Below are positions 26,727 to 34,982 of a DNA stretch of 64,000 nucleotides, one piece after another. The position numbers and the translations under genes were made by a program. The stretch spans positions 2,356,001-2,420,000 of the forward strand of contig NZ_CP049366.1 in assembly GCF_014058425.1 (NCBI RefSeq), read 5' to 3'. Below the pieces are notes generated by a model. That model saw only the letters and a list, made by a program, of their open reading frames with translations. It was not told the origin of the DNA and did not search any database. This DNA is from Companilactobacillus pabuli (lineage in GTDB: Bacteria; Bacillota; Bacilli; Lactobacillales; Lactobacillaceae). Position 1 is the stretch's first letter, and each line of letters opens with the position of its first letter.

Positions 26727-26767
26727 AAATAAGCTCAACTAGATTTAATTTCTAGCTGAGCTTATTT
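26727..26767 (-). terminator. Bidirectional terminator
   Basis: AAATAAGCTCAACTAGA and TCTAGCTGAGCTTATTT pair almost perfectly; it ends 5 nt from the stop of the minus-strand gene and has an A-run on its left side. Confidence 0.8.
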
Positions 26768-26772
26768 AGTGT

Positions 26773-27117
26773 TTATATTTTGAAAACACCGTTATCAAAA
26801 GGCAATTCAACCACAACATTATCTGTCAAAGTGAATTCTTTAGTATTTTCGAATTCCTTTTTGAAATCAGTTGCTTCGTCATTACTGAAAATAGCCTTGA
26901 TTTTATCGATGATGTCATCTTTATCCATTGAAGTATAGAATTTGTAAAAATCCAAAACTTTTTGAGTTGAGTTCATGGCAACAAAGGCGCTGCGACTGTT
27001 TTTGTTAGTGTATAAATAACACACATTGTCCAAATAACCAGTTTCTACCTTTTTATACAATTCCAGGTTATCCAAGCCGATATTTGATAATTTAACGAAC
27101 TTAGTTTGTTTGTCCAT
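26773..27117 (-). CDS. Hypothetical protein, 114 residues
   Basis: Soluble acidic/basic protein starting 'MDKQTKFVKLSNIGLDNLELYKKV'. ATG 27117 is preferred because AGGT lies upstream at the right distance; the open frame extends 20 residues further without a ribosome site. No family recognised. Stands alone, with a bidirectional terminator. Confidence 0.55.
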   Translation of the reverse strand: MDKQTKFVKLSNIGLDNLELYKKVETGYLDNVCYLYTNKNSRSAFVAMNSTQKVLDFYKFYTSMDKDDIIDKIKAIFSNDEATDFKKEFENTKEFTLTDNVVVELPFDNGVFKI

Positions 27118-27314
27118 TTTTGTACCTACGTTTCTTCTATTTATAACTAGTTTGAGTTGGAAAAGGCCTTTTGTCAATTTAATTTGAATGAGTACGTTTT
27201 CATTTAAAAATGCAAGCGATTTTTTGAATTTGTAATCAAATTGTAACTTATGAAGAAATTTTTAACGTGGTATATTTATATTCGCTGATAAAAAAATAGG
27301 AGTGTGGGAAATAT

Positions 27315-27824
27315 ATGCCACGTAATTTAAAAGAAGAAGTTGTATTCACAGCCATTATGGCCGGATTGATGGTGTTAGTAATGACAGGTTACAACGTCGC
27401 AATGGCACAGGGATTAAGTAGTGGACTAGTTATGGAAATCTTAAAGGGTTATCCACTAGGTTTGATCGTTGCGATTATCTTAGATTTATTGATTGTTGGA
27501 CCAATTGCTAAAGGATTAGCTTTCAAATACATTATTAATGATTATATGAAGAAAAATACCGTTTTGATCGGTATCACAATCTCAGTTTTGATGGTTCTAG
27601 GAATGGTAACATTGATGTCATTCTTCGGTATCACTGTTGAAGGCAAGTTATCACAAGGCCATGTATTAGCTACTTATGGTCACACTTGGATCTTTAACTT
27701 GATTGTTGCTCTACCATTACAATTGATTATCGTTGGACCTATTGCTCGTGGAGTTTTGGGTAAAATGCAAAGTGCTGCTGCTAAGAAAGCCGAAGCAGAA
27801 GAAATCGTTGAAGAAGAAGTTTAA
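27315..27824 (+). CDS. DUF2798-family integral membrane protein
   Basis: The 169-residue protein has four hydrophobic helices arranged as two similar halves ('EEVVFTAIMAGLMVLVMTGYN' and 'IGITISVLMVLGMVTLMSFFG'), each followed by 'PLGLIVAIILDLLIVGPIAKGLAFK' or 'LPLQLIIVGPIARGVLGK', as in tandem DUF2798 proteins. The tail is rich in Ala/Glu. Function unknown. A second, divergent member is at 30617-31096. GGAGTG precedes the ATG; own terminator follows. Confidence 0.8.
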   Translation: MPRNLKEEVVFTAIMAGLMVLVMTGYNVAMAQGLSSGLVMEILKGYPLGLIVAIILDLLIVGPIAKGLAFKYIINDYMKKNTVLIGITISVLMVLGMVTLMSFFGITVEGKLSQGHVLATYGHTWIFNLIVALPLQLIIVGPIARGVLGKMQSAAAKKAEAEEIVEEEV

Positions 27825-27833
27825 TCTAAAATT

Positions 27834-27860
27834 AGGACGCTGAAATAGGCGTTCTTTTTT
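27834..27860 (+). terminator. Terminator of the DUF2798 gene
   Basis: AGGACGC and GCGTTCT pair around an 8-nt loop, followed by T6. Confidence 0.8.
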
Positions 27861-28068
27861 ATTTTCTAGTACGAATCAAATGATAGTAAATGTAATTAAA
27901 AGCAGTGACGAGTAAAGTGCTGACTAAAAGATAACCAAAAGAGTCTTGATGAATGGAAATGCTCAAATTTAAATTATTAGGACCGTGTTCGATTGAAGTA
28001 TTTTTAATCACAAATGCAACAATTAACGCCCAAAGTACCATGGTTAGTAGAGAAGTGAATTTACGCAT
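27859..28068 (-). CDS. Small two-helix membrane protein, 69 residues
   Basis: Two transmembrane helices (residues 6-22 and 45-63) separated by a short polar loop; C-terminus 'FNYIYYHLIRTRK' is basic and probably cytoplasmic. AGGAGCGA precedes the ATG. A decayed copy with the same 'FNYIYYHLI' ending lies at 34320-34461. Function unknown. Confidence 0.6.
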   Translation of the reverse strand: MRKFTSLLTMVLWALIVAFVIKNTSIEHGPNNLNLSISIHQDSFGYLLVSTLLVTAFNYIYYHLIRTRK

Positions 28069-28139
28069 AGTATCGCTCCTTTAATAGAAACATTTATGAT
28101 TTAAGTATATAGGGATGTCTTGAATAAAACTAGCATACA

Positions 28140-28176
28140 AAAAATACCGTTAGCAATTAAGCAACGGTATTTTTTG
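28140..28176 (-). terminator. Terminator downstream of the RibD-like gene remnant
   Basis: AAAATACCGTT and AACGGTATTTT pair and carry T-runs on both strands; it ends 3 nt from the remnant's stop codon. Confidence 0.85.
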
Positions 28177-28931
28177 TATTATTTTTGAACTTGATAACGA
28201 ATCCAGATAGCACCGTTATCGTAACTTTGAACACTTTGCAATTTCAAAGGTAGGGAATGACTGTCATTTGCACGTCCATCAAAAACGGAAGGTGCGTTAG
28301 TGCGACCATCAACGCCAGGTCCCATTAAAATACTAATTTCGTCAATCAAACCAGCATCCAAGAAACCGCCGTCGATTTTTCCACCACTAACGATAGCTAA
28401 TCTTTCAATGTTGAATTCAGTAGCCAAAATTTCAACAGCACGGTTTAAATCAATATGTTCCTTACCAGTGGCGATCCAAGAAATATTTTTAGAATCAAGA
28501 TATTCTAAATAATCTTTCTTTACATTTTCACTAGTAACAATCAAGTAAGGACGGCTGTACTGTGAATCTTCTTCCCAAAGTAAAGTTTCTCTCGTATCCA
28601 TGACAATATTGAAATTATCGGCAGTAACTTTTTTAGAGAAGGATTCTTTGCCTAAAACTTCGTTAGTCTTGGAAACAAATTTTCCATCCTGGGCTAACTC
28701 TAATTCAGCAGTTACACGACCACTGATAGTAGTTGGAGCTTCAGTGGCTTTTAAAGTATCGTAATATTCATTAAGCCGGGCGTGATACCCACGAATTTAT
28801 TCGTGGGAGGTAAGCCCTCCTTTTTTATTAATATATTAGTTTTTGATATCGAACTTCTTATATTGCACCCTTATTACGGGACTTTGAACATAAGTTCGTA
28901 TACTATATGTCTATAAAGGTAAGGGGGTGAA

Positions 28932-30266
28932 ATGATGAAGATTGAAATGAAATATATGATGGGCTTAAAAATGAGAATATATCCTAACAGACGACAAGAA
29001 AAAATCTTCTGGAAGAATATCAATACTTCTCGTTTTATCTATAATAAATTGGTTGCCAATAGTTGGACTGATTCATCAATTTATAGTAATAAGTTAGATA
29101 AATTATATCCCATTCCAGAAGAATACTGGAAGTACAACAAAAATGATAAATTACTTAAAGCTAGCACAGCCCGTCCAACAGGACTGGCCCGTATTACTAA
29201 AGATAGATATCCATGGTTAGGCGATAAAGATATTGATAGCGATATGTTATCTAAAGCCGAAATGAGTTACAAGTCAGCCTGGAATCTGTTTCATAAAGTA
29301 CATAATTCTGGAGCACCAAACTTCAAACGAAAGTCTAATCCAAATCAAGGATATAGAACTTCTAATCATTACAGTTCAGCTACCATTAAGAAAAATGGTG
29401 GCGCTCCATCCTTATACAATGGTTCAATTAAATTCATAGACAATAAGCATATTAGACTACCTAAAGTTGGTCGTATCAAGGTCAAACTATCAAAGCAGTT
29501 ACCGACTAATAAATTAGTTAGGATAGCTACTGTTTCTATCAAGCATTTGTCAACCGGAGAATGGTTCGTTTCTTTCTTACTGAAGAGTAATGAACCATTT
29601 AAAGAACAACTACCTAAAACAAATTCTCAAGTTGGTTATGATCTAAACACTGAAAATTTTTTAACTGATAGTAACGGCAATACCATTGATAATCCTAGGT
29701 TTTACCGCTCTATCAAATGTAGATTAGCCCAAGAACAACGTAAGCTATCTCGAAGAGCTAGACGAGCTAAATCAGAAGGACGTAAACTTTGGAAGTCTAA
29801 GAACTATCAAAAACAACGTAAACTAGTAGCTAAACTTCACGCTAAGGTAAGAAATCAACGTAAAGATTTCCTTCATAATCTCTCAACTACACTTATCAAA
29901 AACCACGATTTGATAGTTGGGGAGAATTTGAAGAGTAGAAATATGTTAAAAAATCATGCTTTAGCCATGTCCATCTCAGATGTTGGTTGGAGAACATTCA
30001 TAGGTATGTTGGAATATAAAGCTCCGATGTACGGTCGAACTTTCGTTGAAGTTGATCCAGCTTATACGACCCAACAATGTAGTGAATGTGGCTTTAGGAT
30101 GGGTACGAATAATACTCGTAAACTAACTCTCAAGGATAGAGAATGGACATGTCCTAATTGTGGTACTCATCATATTAGAGATTGGAATGCTTCTAAAAAT
30201 ATCTTAGCTAAGGGTTTGATTGAATTAACTAAACCATTAACTGAAGATAGTCCAATATATAAGTAA
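28932..30266 (+). CDS. tnpB: TnpB RNA-guided nuclease (IS605 OrfB family)
   Basis: The 444-residue protein has an N-terminal HTH_OrfB-like region ('MGLKMRIYPNRRQEKIFWKNINTSRFIYNKLV'), a RuvC-like nuclease with Asp in 'VGYDLNTENF', Glu in 'LIVGENLKSRNM' and Asp in 'HIRDWNASKNIL', and a Cys4 zinc ribbon ('CSECG…CPNCG'). All catalytic positions appear intact. TnpB proteins cut DNA guided by an omega RNA made from the element's right end, helping retain the element. A promoter (TTGAAC…TATACT) and GGGGTGAA lie upstream. It is diverged from the TnpB at 36448. Confidence 0.92.
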   Translation: MMKIEMKYMMGLKMRIYPNRRQEKIFWKNINTSRFIYNKLVANSWTDSSIYSNKLDKLYPIPEEYWKYNKNDKLLKASTARPTGLARITKDRYPWLGDKDIDSDMLSKAEMSYKSAWNLFHKVHNSGAPNFKRKSNPNQGYRTSNHYSSATIKKNGGAPSLYNGSIKFIDNKHIRLPKVGRIKVKLSKQLPTNKLVRIATVSIKHLSTGEWFVSFLLKSNEPFKEQLPKTNSQVGYDLNTENFLTDSNGNTIDNPRFYRSIKCRLAQEQRKLSRRARRAKSEGRKLWKSKNYQKQRKLVAKLHAKVRNQRKDFLHNLSTTLIKNHDLIVGENLKSRNMLKNHALAMSISDVGWRTFIGMLEYKAPMYGRTFVEVDPAYTTQQCSECGFRMGTNNTRKLTLKDREWTCPNCGTHHIRDWNASKNILAKGLIELTKPLTEDSPIYK

Positions 30267-30454
30267 TAAGTGCGGACGTTTGGCAACTCACGTCCTAAGT
30301 TCTGGTAATTAGCGCATAAGACGTTATGATTCCGATTGCTTTACGGCATGAGACATTATGATGCAATGCTTTATCTGAATAAGTTGAGACTAGTAATTAA
30401 GTAGTGATGAGCTATTTAGTGAAGTTCGCAAGCCACTGACTTTAGTCAGTGGTA
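30267..30454 (+). ncRNA. Predicted omega RNA / right-end region of element 1
   Basis: The roughly 190 bp between the tnpB stop and the right tip hold no ORF and end in the right-end hairpin. By analogy with characterised TnpB systems the guide RNA scaffold overlaps the end of tnpB and runs through here, with its guide taken from the flanking RibD-like gene sequence. No covariance check possible. Confidence 0.4.
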
Positions 30455-30616
30455 GTTGACTTTGATCTTGTAAGTGCTCAGTCATATTGCAATCGATACG
30501 ACCATCAACTGAAGTCATCATGTGACAAATAATATATGGCTTTTTCATAATTTCCCCCATTTTTCTTAATAACTTTAGCTTATTACTTGAAGTTGACTTT
30601 AGGTCAAGCTGATTTT

Positions 30617-31096
30617 TTATTTTTTCTCCAATTGATGTTTCTTTAACAAAATAAAACGAGCAAAAGGCTGCGCTAAAACTGCTTCAACGAAAAATGAAAT
30701 AGCGAAGTTTCTAGGCCATTTGTAAAAGAATTGGGTAATTGGTAGCCAAGAAATGTGTCTGGTACCGATCCAACTTCCAATGACAGTTAAGAAGACTGAC
30801 ATCATCAGAACGTTTACTAAGCAATTGATAATCATATGAGCGTTGAAACTGTCTTCTTTATCAAGTATTTGATTAGTTACTTTCGATGCTGGTGCATTAG
30901 TGATTAGAACAAATGCGACTACTACTAGCCAAATAAATGGTAGAACTTGTAGAGTCTGTCCCCAAGTGTGAAAACTAAACCCTACCTCAAAACAAGTAAT
31001 GAGTGGAGCAATGATGTTAACCGAGAGAACTGAAACGATTGCAATAAACAATGTAAATTCTCTTTTATTCCGTGGAAGCTTCATGTAAAAATCCAA
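30617..31096 (-). CDS. DUF2798-family integral membrane protein
   Basis: About 159 residues with four hydrophobic helices in two halves ('FTLFIAIVSVLSVNIIAPLITCFE', 'LPFIWLVVVAFVLITNAPASKV', 'CLVNVLMMSVFLTVIGSWIG', 'FAISFFVEAVLAQPFARFILLKK'), the same layout as 27315-27824. The frame opens at a GTG at 31126, but that lies directly after a T-run with no ribosome site. TTG at 31096, 9 nt after AAAGAGG, is more likely; ATG 31084 is an alternative. Preceded by a leader hairpin with T-run. Function unknown. Confidence 0.7.
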   Translation of the reverse strand: MDFYMKLPRNKREFTLFIAIVSVLSVNIIAPLITCFEVGFSFHTWGQTLQVLPFIWLVVVAFVLITNAPASKVTNQILDKEDSFNAHMIINCLVNVLMMSVFLTVIGSWIGTRHISWLPITQFFYKWPRNFAISFFVEAVLAQPFARFILLKKHQLEKK

Positions 31097-31126
31097 AATA
31101 TTAAACCTCTTTCTTTGTCTTTGCAC

Positions 31127-31163
31127 AAAAAAAGCGCAAAGACACTTTTGTGTGCTTTACGCT
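31127..31163 (-). promoter_or_regulatory. Leader hairpin with T-run (attenuator candidate) before the DUF2798 gene
   Basis: On the minus strand AGCGTAAAG pairs with CTTTGCGCT around an inner ACAC/GTGT stem, then T7. A TATAAT -10 lies just upstream (minus strand, about 31170), so transcription would start at the hairpin itself. It shares GGTT(G/C)AGCG(C/T)AA…TTTGCGCT-T7 with the ATPase leader at 7309-7372. Confidence 0.55.
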
Positions 31164-31327
31164 GAACCATTATACGCAGTAAATACTTTAAGATAATATC
31201 ACTAGAATTTTTTTAAATCAAAGGAAAATTTTTGATTATTACTTTTAGTCATGGATAATCATCCAATATAACTATTTTACGTGGATAGTAAAAGATATTA
31301 TATTTGATACTAAGAGAGGTGATCAAA

Positions 31328-32038
31328 ATGGCAAAAATATTTATTACTGGTTCAACTGACGGACTGGGTTTCTTAGCTGCCAAAAAACTACTGGCAGACG
31401 GAAATGAGGTAGTTTTACATGCCAGAAATGAACAACGAGCAGCAGATGTTCGTCAAAAAATAAATGTCAAAGATATTGTTATTGGTGATTTGGGCAAGCA
31501 ATCAGAAGTTGAAAGTATTGCTAAACAAGTTAATGCCTTAGGACAATTCGATACGATTATTTACAATGCGGGGATTTATACTTCTGATCATGAATTGACC
31601 TTCAAAGTAAATGATGTGGCACCTTATTTACTAACAGCTTTGATTAATAAACCTAAACGCAGTATTTATGTTTCTTCAGGAATGCATGTTGGAGCAAAAT
31701 TAGATATTAATAATCTAGCTAAAACGACAGATTACTCATCATCTAAGTTACAAATTGTGTTGTTGGTAAAAGCTTTAGCTAAACGTTATCCAGAAATGAT
31801 TTCGACAGCAGTTGATCCCGGTTGGGTACCGACAAAAATGGGTGGTCAAATGGCAACTGACGACTTAACAGCAGGTTATATGACTCAAGTAAAATTCGCT
31901 ACTTCTGATGATAAAAGCTTGAGCGGTGGATATTTCCATCATCAAAGACCAAGTCACTATGATAAACGAGCCGATGATGAAAAATTACAAAATGATTATT
32001 TAGAGCAATTAGCCAAAATTACAGGAATAAAACTTTAG
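31328..32038 (+). CDS. Short-chain dehydrogenase/reductase
   Basis: The 236-residue SDR starts 'MAKIFITGSTDGLGFLAAKKLL', has 'VVLHARNEQRA' (Arg after beta2, NADP-type), 'YNAGIYTSD', Ser in 'YVSSGMHVG' and 'YSSSKLQIVLL' as Tyr-x3-Lys, plus 'AVDPGWVPTKMGG'. This resembles the WW-domain-oxidoreductase/retinol-dehydrogenase-like subgroup. ATG 31328 has AGAGAGGTGA upstream; the upstream 8 in-frame residues contain that site. Single gene with own terminator. Confidence 0.85.
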   Translation: MAKIFITGSTDGLGFLAAKKLLADGNEVVLHARNEQRAADVRQKINVKDIVIGDLGKQSEVESIAKQVNALGQFDTIIYNAGIYTSDHELTFKVNDVAPYLLTALINKPKRSIYVSSGMHVGAKLDINNLAKTTDYSSSKLQIVLLVKALAKRYPEMISTAVDPGWVPTKMGGQMATDDLTAGYMTQVKFATSDDKSLSGGYFHHQRPSHYDKRADDEKLQNDYLEQLAKITGIKL

Positions 32039-32043
32039 AAATG

Positions 32044-32084
32044 AAAAAAATCAACTAACCGCAAAACGATTAGTTGATTTTTTT
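32044..32084 (+). terminator. Bidirectional terminator
   Basis: AAAATCAACTAA and TTAGTTGATTTT pair; T-runs on both strands. It separates the convergent SDR and flavodoxin genes. Confidence 0.85.
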
Positions 32085-32087
32085 AGA

Positions 32088-32570
32088 TTAGAAATTAATT
32101 TTCTCAATCCATTTATCGATGTTTTGATTTAGTAATTTTTCATTACCTATTAATGACATACTCAAGGCTAGTCCATTTTGAGGATCAAAGTTAGGTATCT
32201 CACGATGTAGGGCACTAGTGTATTTTTCGTCATGGTCATAGTAAGTCCAAAAAGCAGCAATGTTGTTGTTTGAGAAGTCGTTTTGTCTGACGTATGACAA
32301 AATAGGGTTAGATGGATTGAATCCCCAAACGGGACCACCAATAATCACATTGTCATATTTAGAAAGATTTGGTAATTCTCCAGATAATTCTGGCATTTTG
32401 TTGTCTGCAATTTCAACTTGTGCTTGATCCCATGCATCATACATTCCTTCTGCATATTTACGAACAGTTTGAATTCTATATAAATCAACGTTGTTCAATT
32501 TTTTTGCAATAAGTTGAGCCATTTTATCAACGATACCTGTTTTTGAATAATAGACTAGTAGAGTTTTCAT
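32088..32570 (-). CDS. Flavodoxin-family protein
   Basis: The 160-residue product has a flavodoxin FMN loop ('LVYYSKTGIVDKMAQLIAKKL'), 'VIIGGPVWGFNPSNPILSYV' and 'AAFWTYYDHDE'. It probably binds FMN and carries electrons or reduces quinones. It lies 16 bp downstream of the SDR on the same strand, so is probably cotranscribed and under the divergent LysR at 33432. Confidence 0.85.
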   Translation of the reverse strand: MKTLLVYYSKTGIVDKMAQLIAKKLNNVDLYRIQTVRKYAEGMYDAWDQAQVEIADNKMPELSGELPNLSKYDNVIIGGPVWGFNPSNPILSYVRQNDFSNNNIAAFWTYYDHDEKYTSALHREIPNFDPQNGLALSMSLIGNEKLLNQNIDKWIEKINF

Positions 32571-32586
32571 ATTTATTCCTTCTTAA

Positions 32587-33321
32587 TTATAGAGATTGTC
32601 TAGTTGGACGAACAATTACTTCACTGACTGACATGTTATCTTTTGTGCCAATAGCGAATTCAACGGCTGAGGCAATTTGATCTGGTTGTAATCCATCAAC
32701 GTTTTCGAAGAAATCTTCCGCAAATTTCTTTTGATCTGAATCATTAATTGAATTAAATAATTCTGTACCAGTACTACCTGGTGAAACAATAGTTGTTTTA
32801 ATGTTGTTCTCAGCTTGTTCTTGTCTAAGACCGTCCATGATGGCACGAACTGCAAATTTTGTACCACTATATACAGCTGAATCTGGTCCAACAACGTGTC
32901 CAGCAACTGAATCAGTTGTAATGATATGACCACTCTTAGCTTTAGCCATGTAAGGTAGGGCAGCAGCGATACCGTTTAAAACACCCATGATGTTGATTTG
33001 AAGCATATTTTGCCATTCATCACGACGTCCTTCAATTAAAGGAGCGGTAGGCATGATACCGGCATTATTGTAAAGAACATCGATACGGCCATATTTTTCA
33101 ACTGTTTTATCGATAACATTTTTAACATCTTCAAATTTTGTGACGTCAGCTTTATAAGCATCAATCTTTCCTGGGAAATCCTTTTGAATTTCTTCTAGAC
33201 GATTTAAACGACGAGCAGCGATAACTAATTTAGCATTGTCCTTAGCTAATAATCTACTTGTGGCAGCTCCGATACCTGATGAAGCACCCATAATTACGAC
33301 AACTTTATTTGATAAATCCAT
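32587..33321 (-). CDS. Short-chain dehydrogenase/reductase (classical SDR)
   Basis: The 244-residue SDR has 'VVIMGASSGIGAATSRLL', 'IAARRLNRLEEIQKDFPGKIDAYKADVT', 'YNNAGIMP', Ser in 'TTDSVAGHVV' and 'YSGTKFAVRA'. It is a paralogue of the SDR at 12536-13285; both sit beside a closely similar LysR gene, suggesting duplication of a LysR-SDR module. GGAGG precedes the ATG. Operon with the flavodoxin gene downstream. Confidence 0.88.
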   Translation of the reverse strand: MDLSNKVVVIMGASSGIGAATSRLLAKDNAKLVIAARRLNRLEEIQKDFPGKIDAYKADVTKFEDVKNVIDKTVEKYGRIDVLYNNAGIMPTAPLIEGRRDEWQNMLQINIMGVLNGIAAALPYMAKAKSGHIITTDSVAGHVVGPDSAVYSGTKFAVRAIMDGLRQEQAENNIKTTIVSPGSTGTELFNSINDSDQKKFAEDFFENVDGLQPDQIASAVEFAIGTKDNMSVSEVIVRPTRQSL

Positions 33322-33431
33322 ATTTTAAATTCCTCCTGTGAATCAATTTATGTTTATAATATAAGTGCTAAAAGGTATGATGTAAAACAGTTATATTGCA
33401 GTACTAGCCATGACTAAAAGGGATGGATGAG

Positions 33432-34304
33432 ATGGAACTACGAGTATTACGGTATTTTGTCGAGATTGTAAATGATAAAAGCATCACTTCAGCGGCGGAA
33501 AAATTACACATTTCGCAGTCAACTTTGTCACGACAAATTAAAGATTTGGAAATAGAACTGGAAACAACACTTTTCAAAAGAGGTCCACGAGAAATTTCTT
33601 TGACCGATGACGGTTATTTCTTATTAGAACGTGCTAAAGAAATTAATAGTTTGGTGGAATCAACTAGTTCCGCTATTTTGAATAAGAAAGTTTTGTCAGG
33701 AGATTTGTATGTTGCGGCCGGTGAGGGAAAAGCAAATGCGATGTTGACAAAGGCCTTTAATAAGTTGATTAAAAAGGGTGAAAATATCAGTGTTAACTTT
33801 GAAACTCAGGATGCAGATCAAATATTTAAGAACCTTGATGCAGGGATTTTGGACTTTGGTGTCGTTTATACTAATGATTCTTTAGATCGTTATAATAAAT
33901 TATCATTGCCAATTGATAATGAAACAGGAATTGTAATGCCTAAATCAGAGGACAACTTCGGTAAAAATAATTTTGTGGCAGCTGACTTAAAGGGAATGAA
34001 CTTAATAGTACCAAGGCAAATTGATGTTCATTCACAATTGACATCTTATTTGGATGAGTATGTTCGTGATTATAAAATTACGGGTACTTATGATATGAAT
34101 TATAATATGCGAGCAATGGTCATGTCGGGAATGGGGTATGCGATTACTTTTAATAAACCAGAATATCAAAGTGGAGACTTAGTCTTTAAGAGTTTAAATT
34201 ATTTAGATTCAACCAAAACTGTCTTGATTTGGAAGAAATCACGGACTTTATCACGTTTGGCAGAGGAATTTTTAAAAGAAATGAAGAATGAAAAAAGTGA
34301 GTAG
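33432..34304 (+). CDS. LysR family transcriptional regulator
   Basis: The 290-residue LTTR starts 'MELRVLRYFVEIVNDKSITSAAEKLHISQSTLSRQIKDLE' and has a standard effector domain. It resembles the LysR at 10991-11884 ('MDIRVLRYFIKIAQEQNMSKAARMLHVSQ'). ATG 33432 has AAGGG 9 nt upstream; the ATG at 33423 directly abuts that site and is less likely. Divergent from the SDR-flavodoxin operon, which it probably regulates. Effector unknown. Confidence 0.87.
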   Translation: MELRVLRYFVEIVNDKSITSAAEKLHISQSTLSRQIKDLEIELETTLFKRGPREISLTDDGYFLLERAKEINSLVESTSSAILNKKVLSGDLYVAAGEGKANAMLTKAFNKLIKKGENISVNFETQDADQIFKNLDAGILDFGVVYTNDSLDRYNKLSLPIDNETGIVMPKSEDNFGKNNFVAADLKGMNLIVPRQIDVHSQLTSYLDEYVRDYKITGTYDMNYNMRAMVMSGMGYAITFNKPEYQSGDLVFKSLNYLDSTKTVLIWKKSRTLSRLAEEFLKEMKNEKSE

Positions 34305-34319
34305 ACTGATGAATGTCCT

Positions 34320-34461
34320 TTTTTGTTTCTTTGGATGAATTAAATGATAATAAATATAGTTAAAAATAGTGACGAAAGACATAATTGAAATTAAAGCAAG
34401 AACTAATCAGCTGCTATTTTGTATTAGATTACCAAAATTGAATTGGTTTACTTTTTTTGAT
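34320..34461 (-). pseudogene. Remnant of a small two-helix membrane protein gene
   Basis: On the minus strand, 'KKVNQFNFGNLIQNSS' is followed by an in-frame TGA, then 'LVLALISIMSFVTIFNYIYYHLIHPKK'. This aligns along its length with the C-terminal two-thirds of the protein at 27859-28068 ('NNLNLSISIHQDSFGYLLVSTLLVTAFNYIYYHLIRTRK'). No start codon region is left. The rest of 34305-34650 shows no gene; a promoter for the lipoprotein gene probably lies at its right side. Confidence 0.65.
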
Positions 34462-34650
34462 AATTTGGATGGATTTAATATTTGATAGTTTGCGTGTAAT
34501 CTTTATTATTGTTAGTAATCAAAAAAATTGTTTTATAGTATTCCAAATAACAATAGATAAATCTTATGGTTTATATATGAAATCTAATAGGGAAATGATA
34601 TATTTGTTTGATAATAACTTAGTTGTATAAAGAAAGAGAAGGTTTCATAT

Positions 34651-34902
34651 ATGTTTAGGGGATTAACAAAATATTTGGGCTTATTTATTTTTTTGTCATT
34701 TTTTTCAGTAAGTTTAACGGCCTGTTCTAGTGAATACGATGCGGATGATACTGATTATAGCGAAAAGAATGAGGAGGACAGAGATTATGTAAAAGAATAT
34801 GATGAAAAAAGACAAAAAGATAAAGAAGAACAAGAAGAATATGTTCATGATTATTTAAACAATTATATTCGTGATAATAAAGATAAGTATGGTTTAGATT
34901 AA
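34651..34902 (+). CDS. Small acidic/charged lipoprotein, 83 residues
   Basis: Lipoprotein signal 'LFIFLSFFSVSLTACSS' with Cys near residue 25, followed by a tail almost entirely of Asp, Glu, Lys and Tyr. AAAGAGAAGG precedes the ATG. No family recognised; role unknown. Confidence 0.65.
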   Translation: MFRGLTKYLGLFIFLSFFSVSLTACSSEYDADDTDYSEKNEEDRDYVKEYDEKRQKDKEEQEEYVHDYLNNYIRDNKDKYGLD

Positions 34903-34945
34903 ATAGTTTAAGGTATCAAATTATTGATACAGTAATTTAGAAATG

Positions 34946-34982
34946 AAAAAAGTGAGTAGATTAATCAGTCTACTCACTTTTT
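34946..34982 (+). terminator. Bidirectional terminator
   Basis: AAAAAGTGAGTAGA and TCTACTCACTTTTT pair perfectly. It abuts the stop of the minus-strand nitroreductase. Confidence 0.85.

Larger units (their letters stand above)
28775..30454 (+). mobile_element. IS200/IS605-type element carrying only tnpB (element 1)
   Basis: Left end carries a hairpin CCCACGAA-TTTA-TTCGTGGG (28788-28807), right end a hairpin CCACTGAC-TTTA-GTCAGTGG (30433-30452) followed by TAGTTGAC. There is no tnpA gene inside and no target duplication, as expected for Y1-type elements. It interrupts the RibD-like gene. Exact tips are uncertain by about 6 bp; two placements both restore the reading frame of the target gene. 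Confidence 0.85.
28179..30548 (-). pseudogene. RibD C-terminal-domain (dihydrofolate-reductase-like) gene split by a TnpB element
   Basis: The N-terminal piece (30548 down to about 30461) reads 'MKKPYIICHMMTSVDGRID', the classic start of RibD-C/DHFR-like reductases. The rest (about 28774 down to 28179) continues 'NEYYDTLKATEAPTTISGRVTAEL' to 'VQSYDNGAIWIRYQVQK'. Removing the inserted element rejoins the two pieces in frame with no stop, giving a normal-length protein of about 230 residues. As it stands the gene is disrupted. The family reduces pyrimidine or pterin-like substrates with NADPH; many stand-alone members have unknown substrate. The internal ATG at 28601 would lack the cofactor-binding N-terminus. 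Confidence 0.85.
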
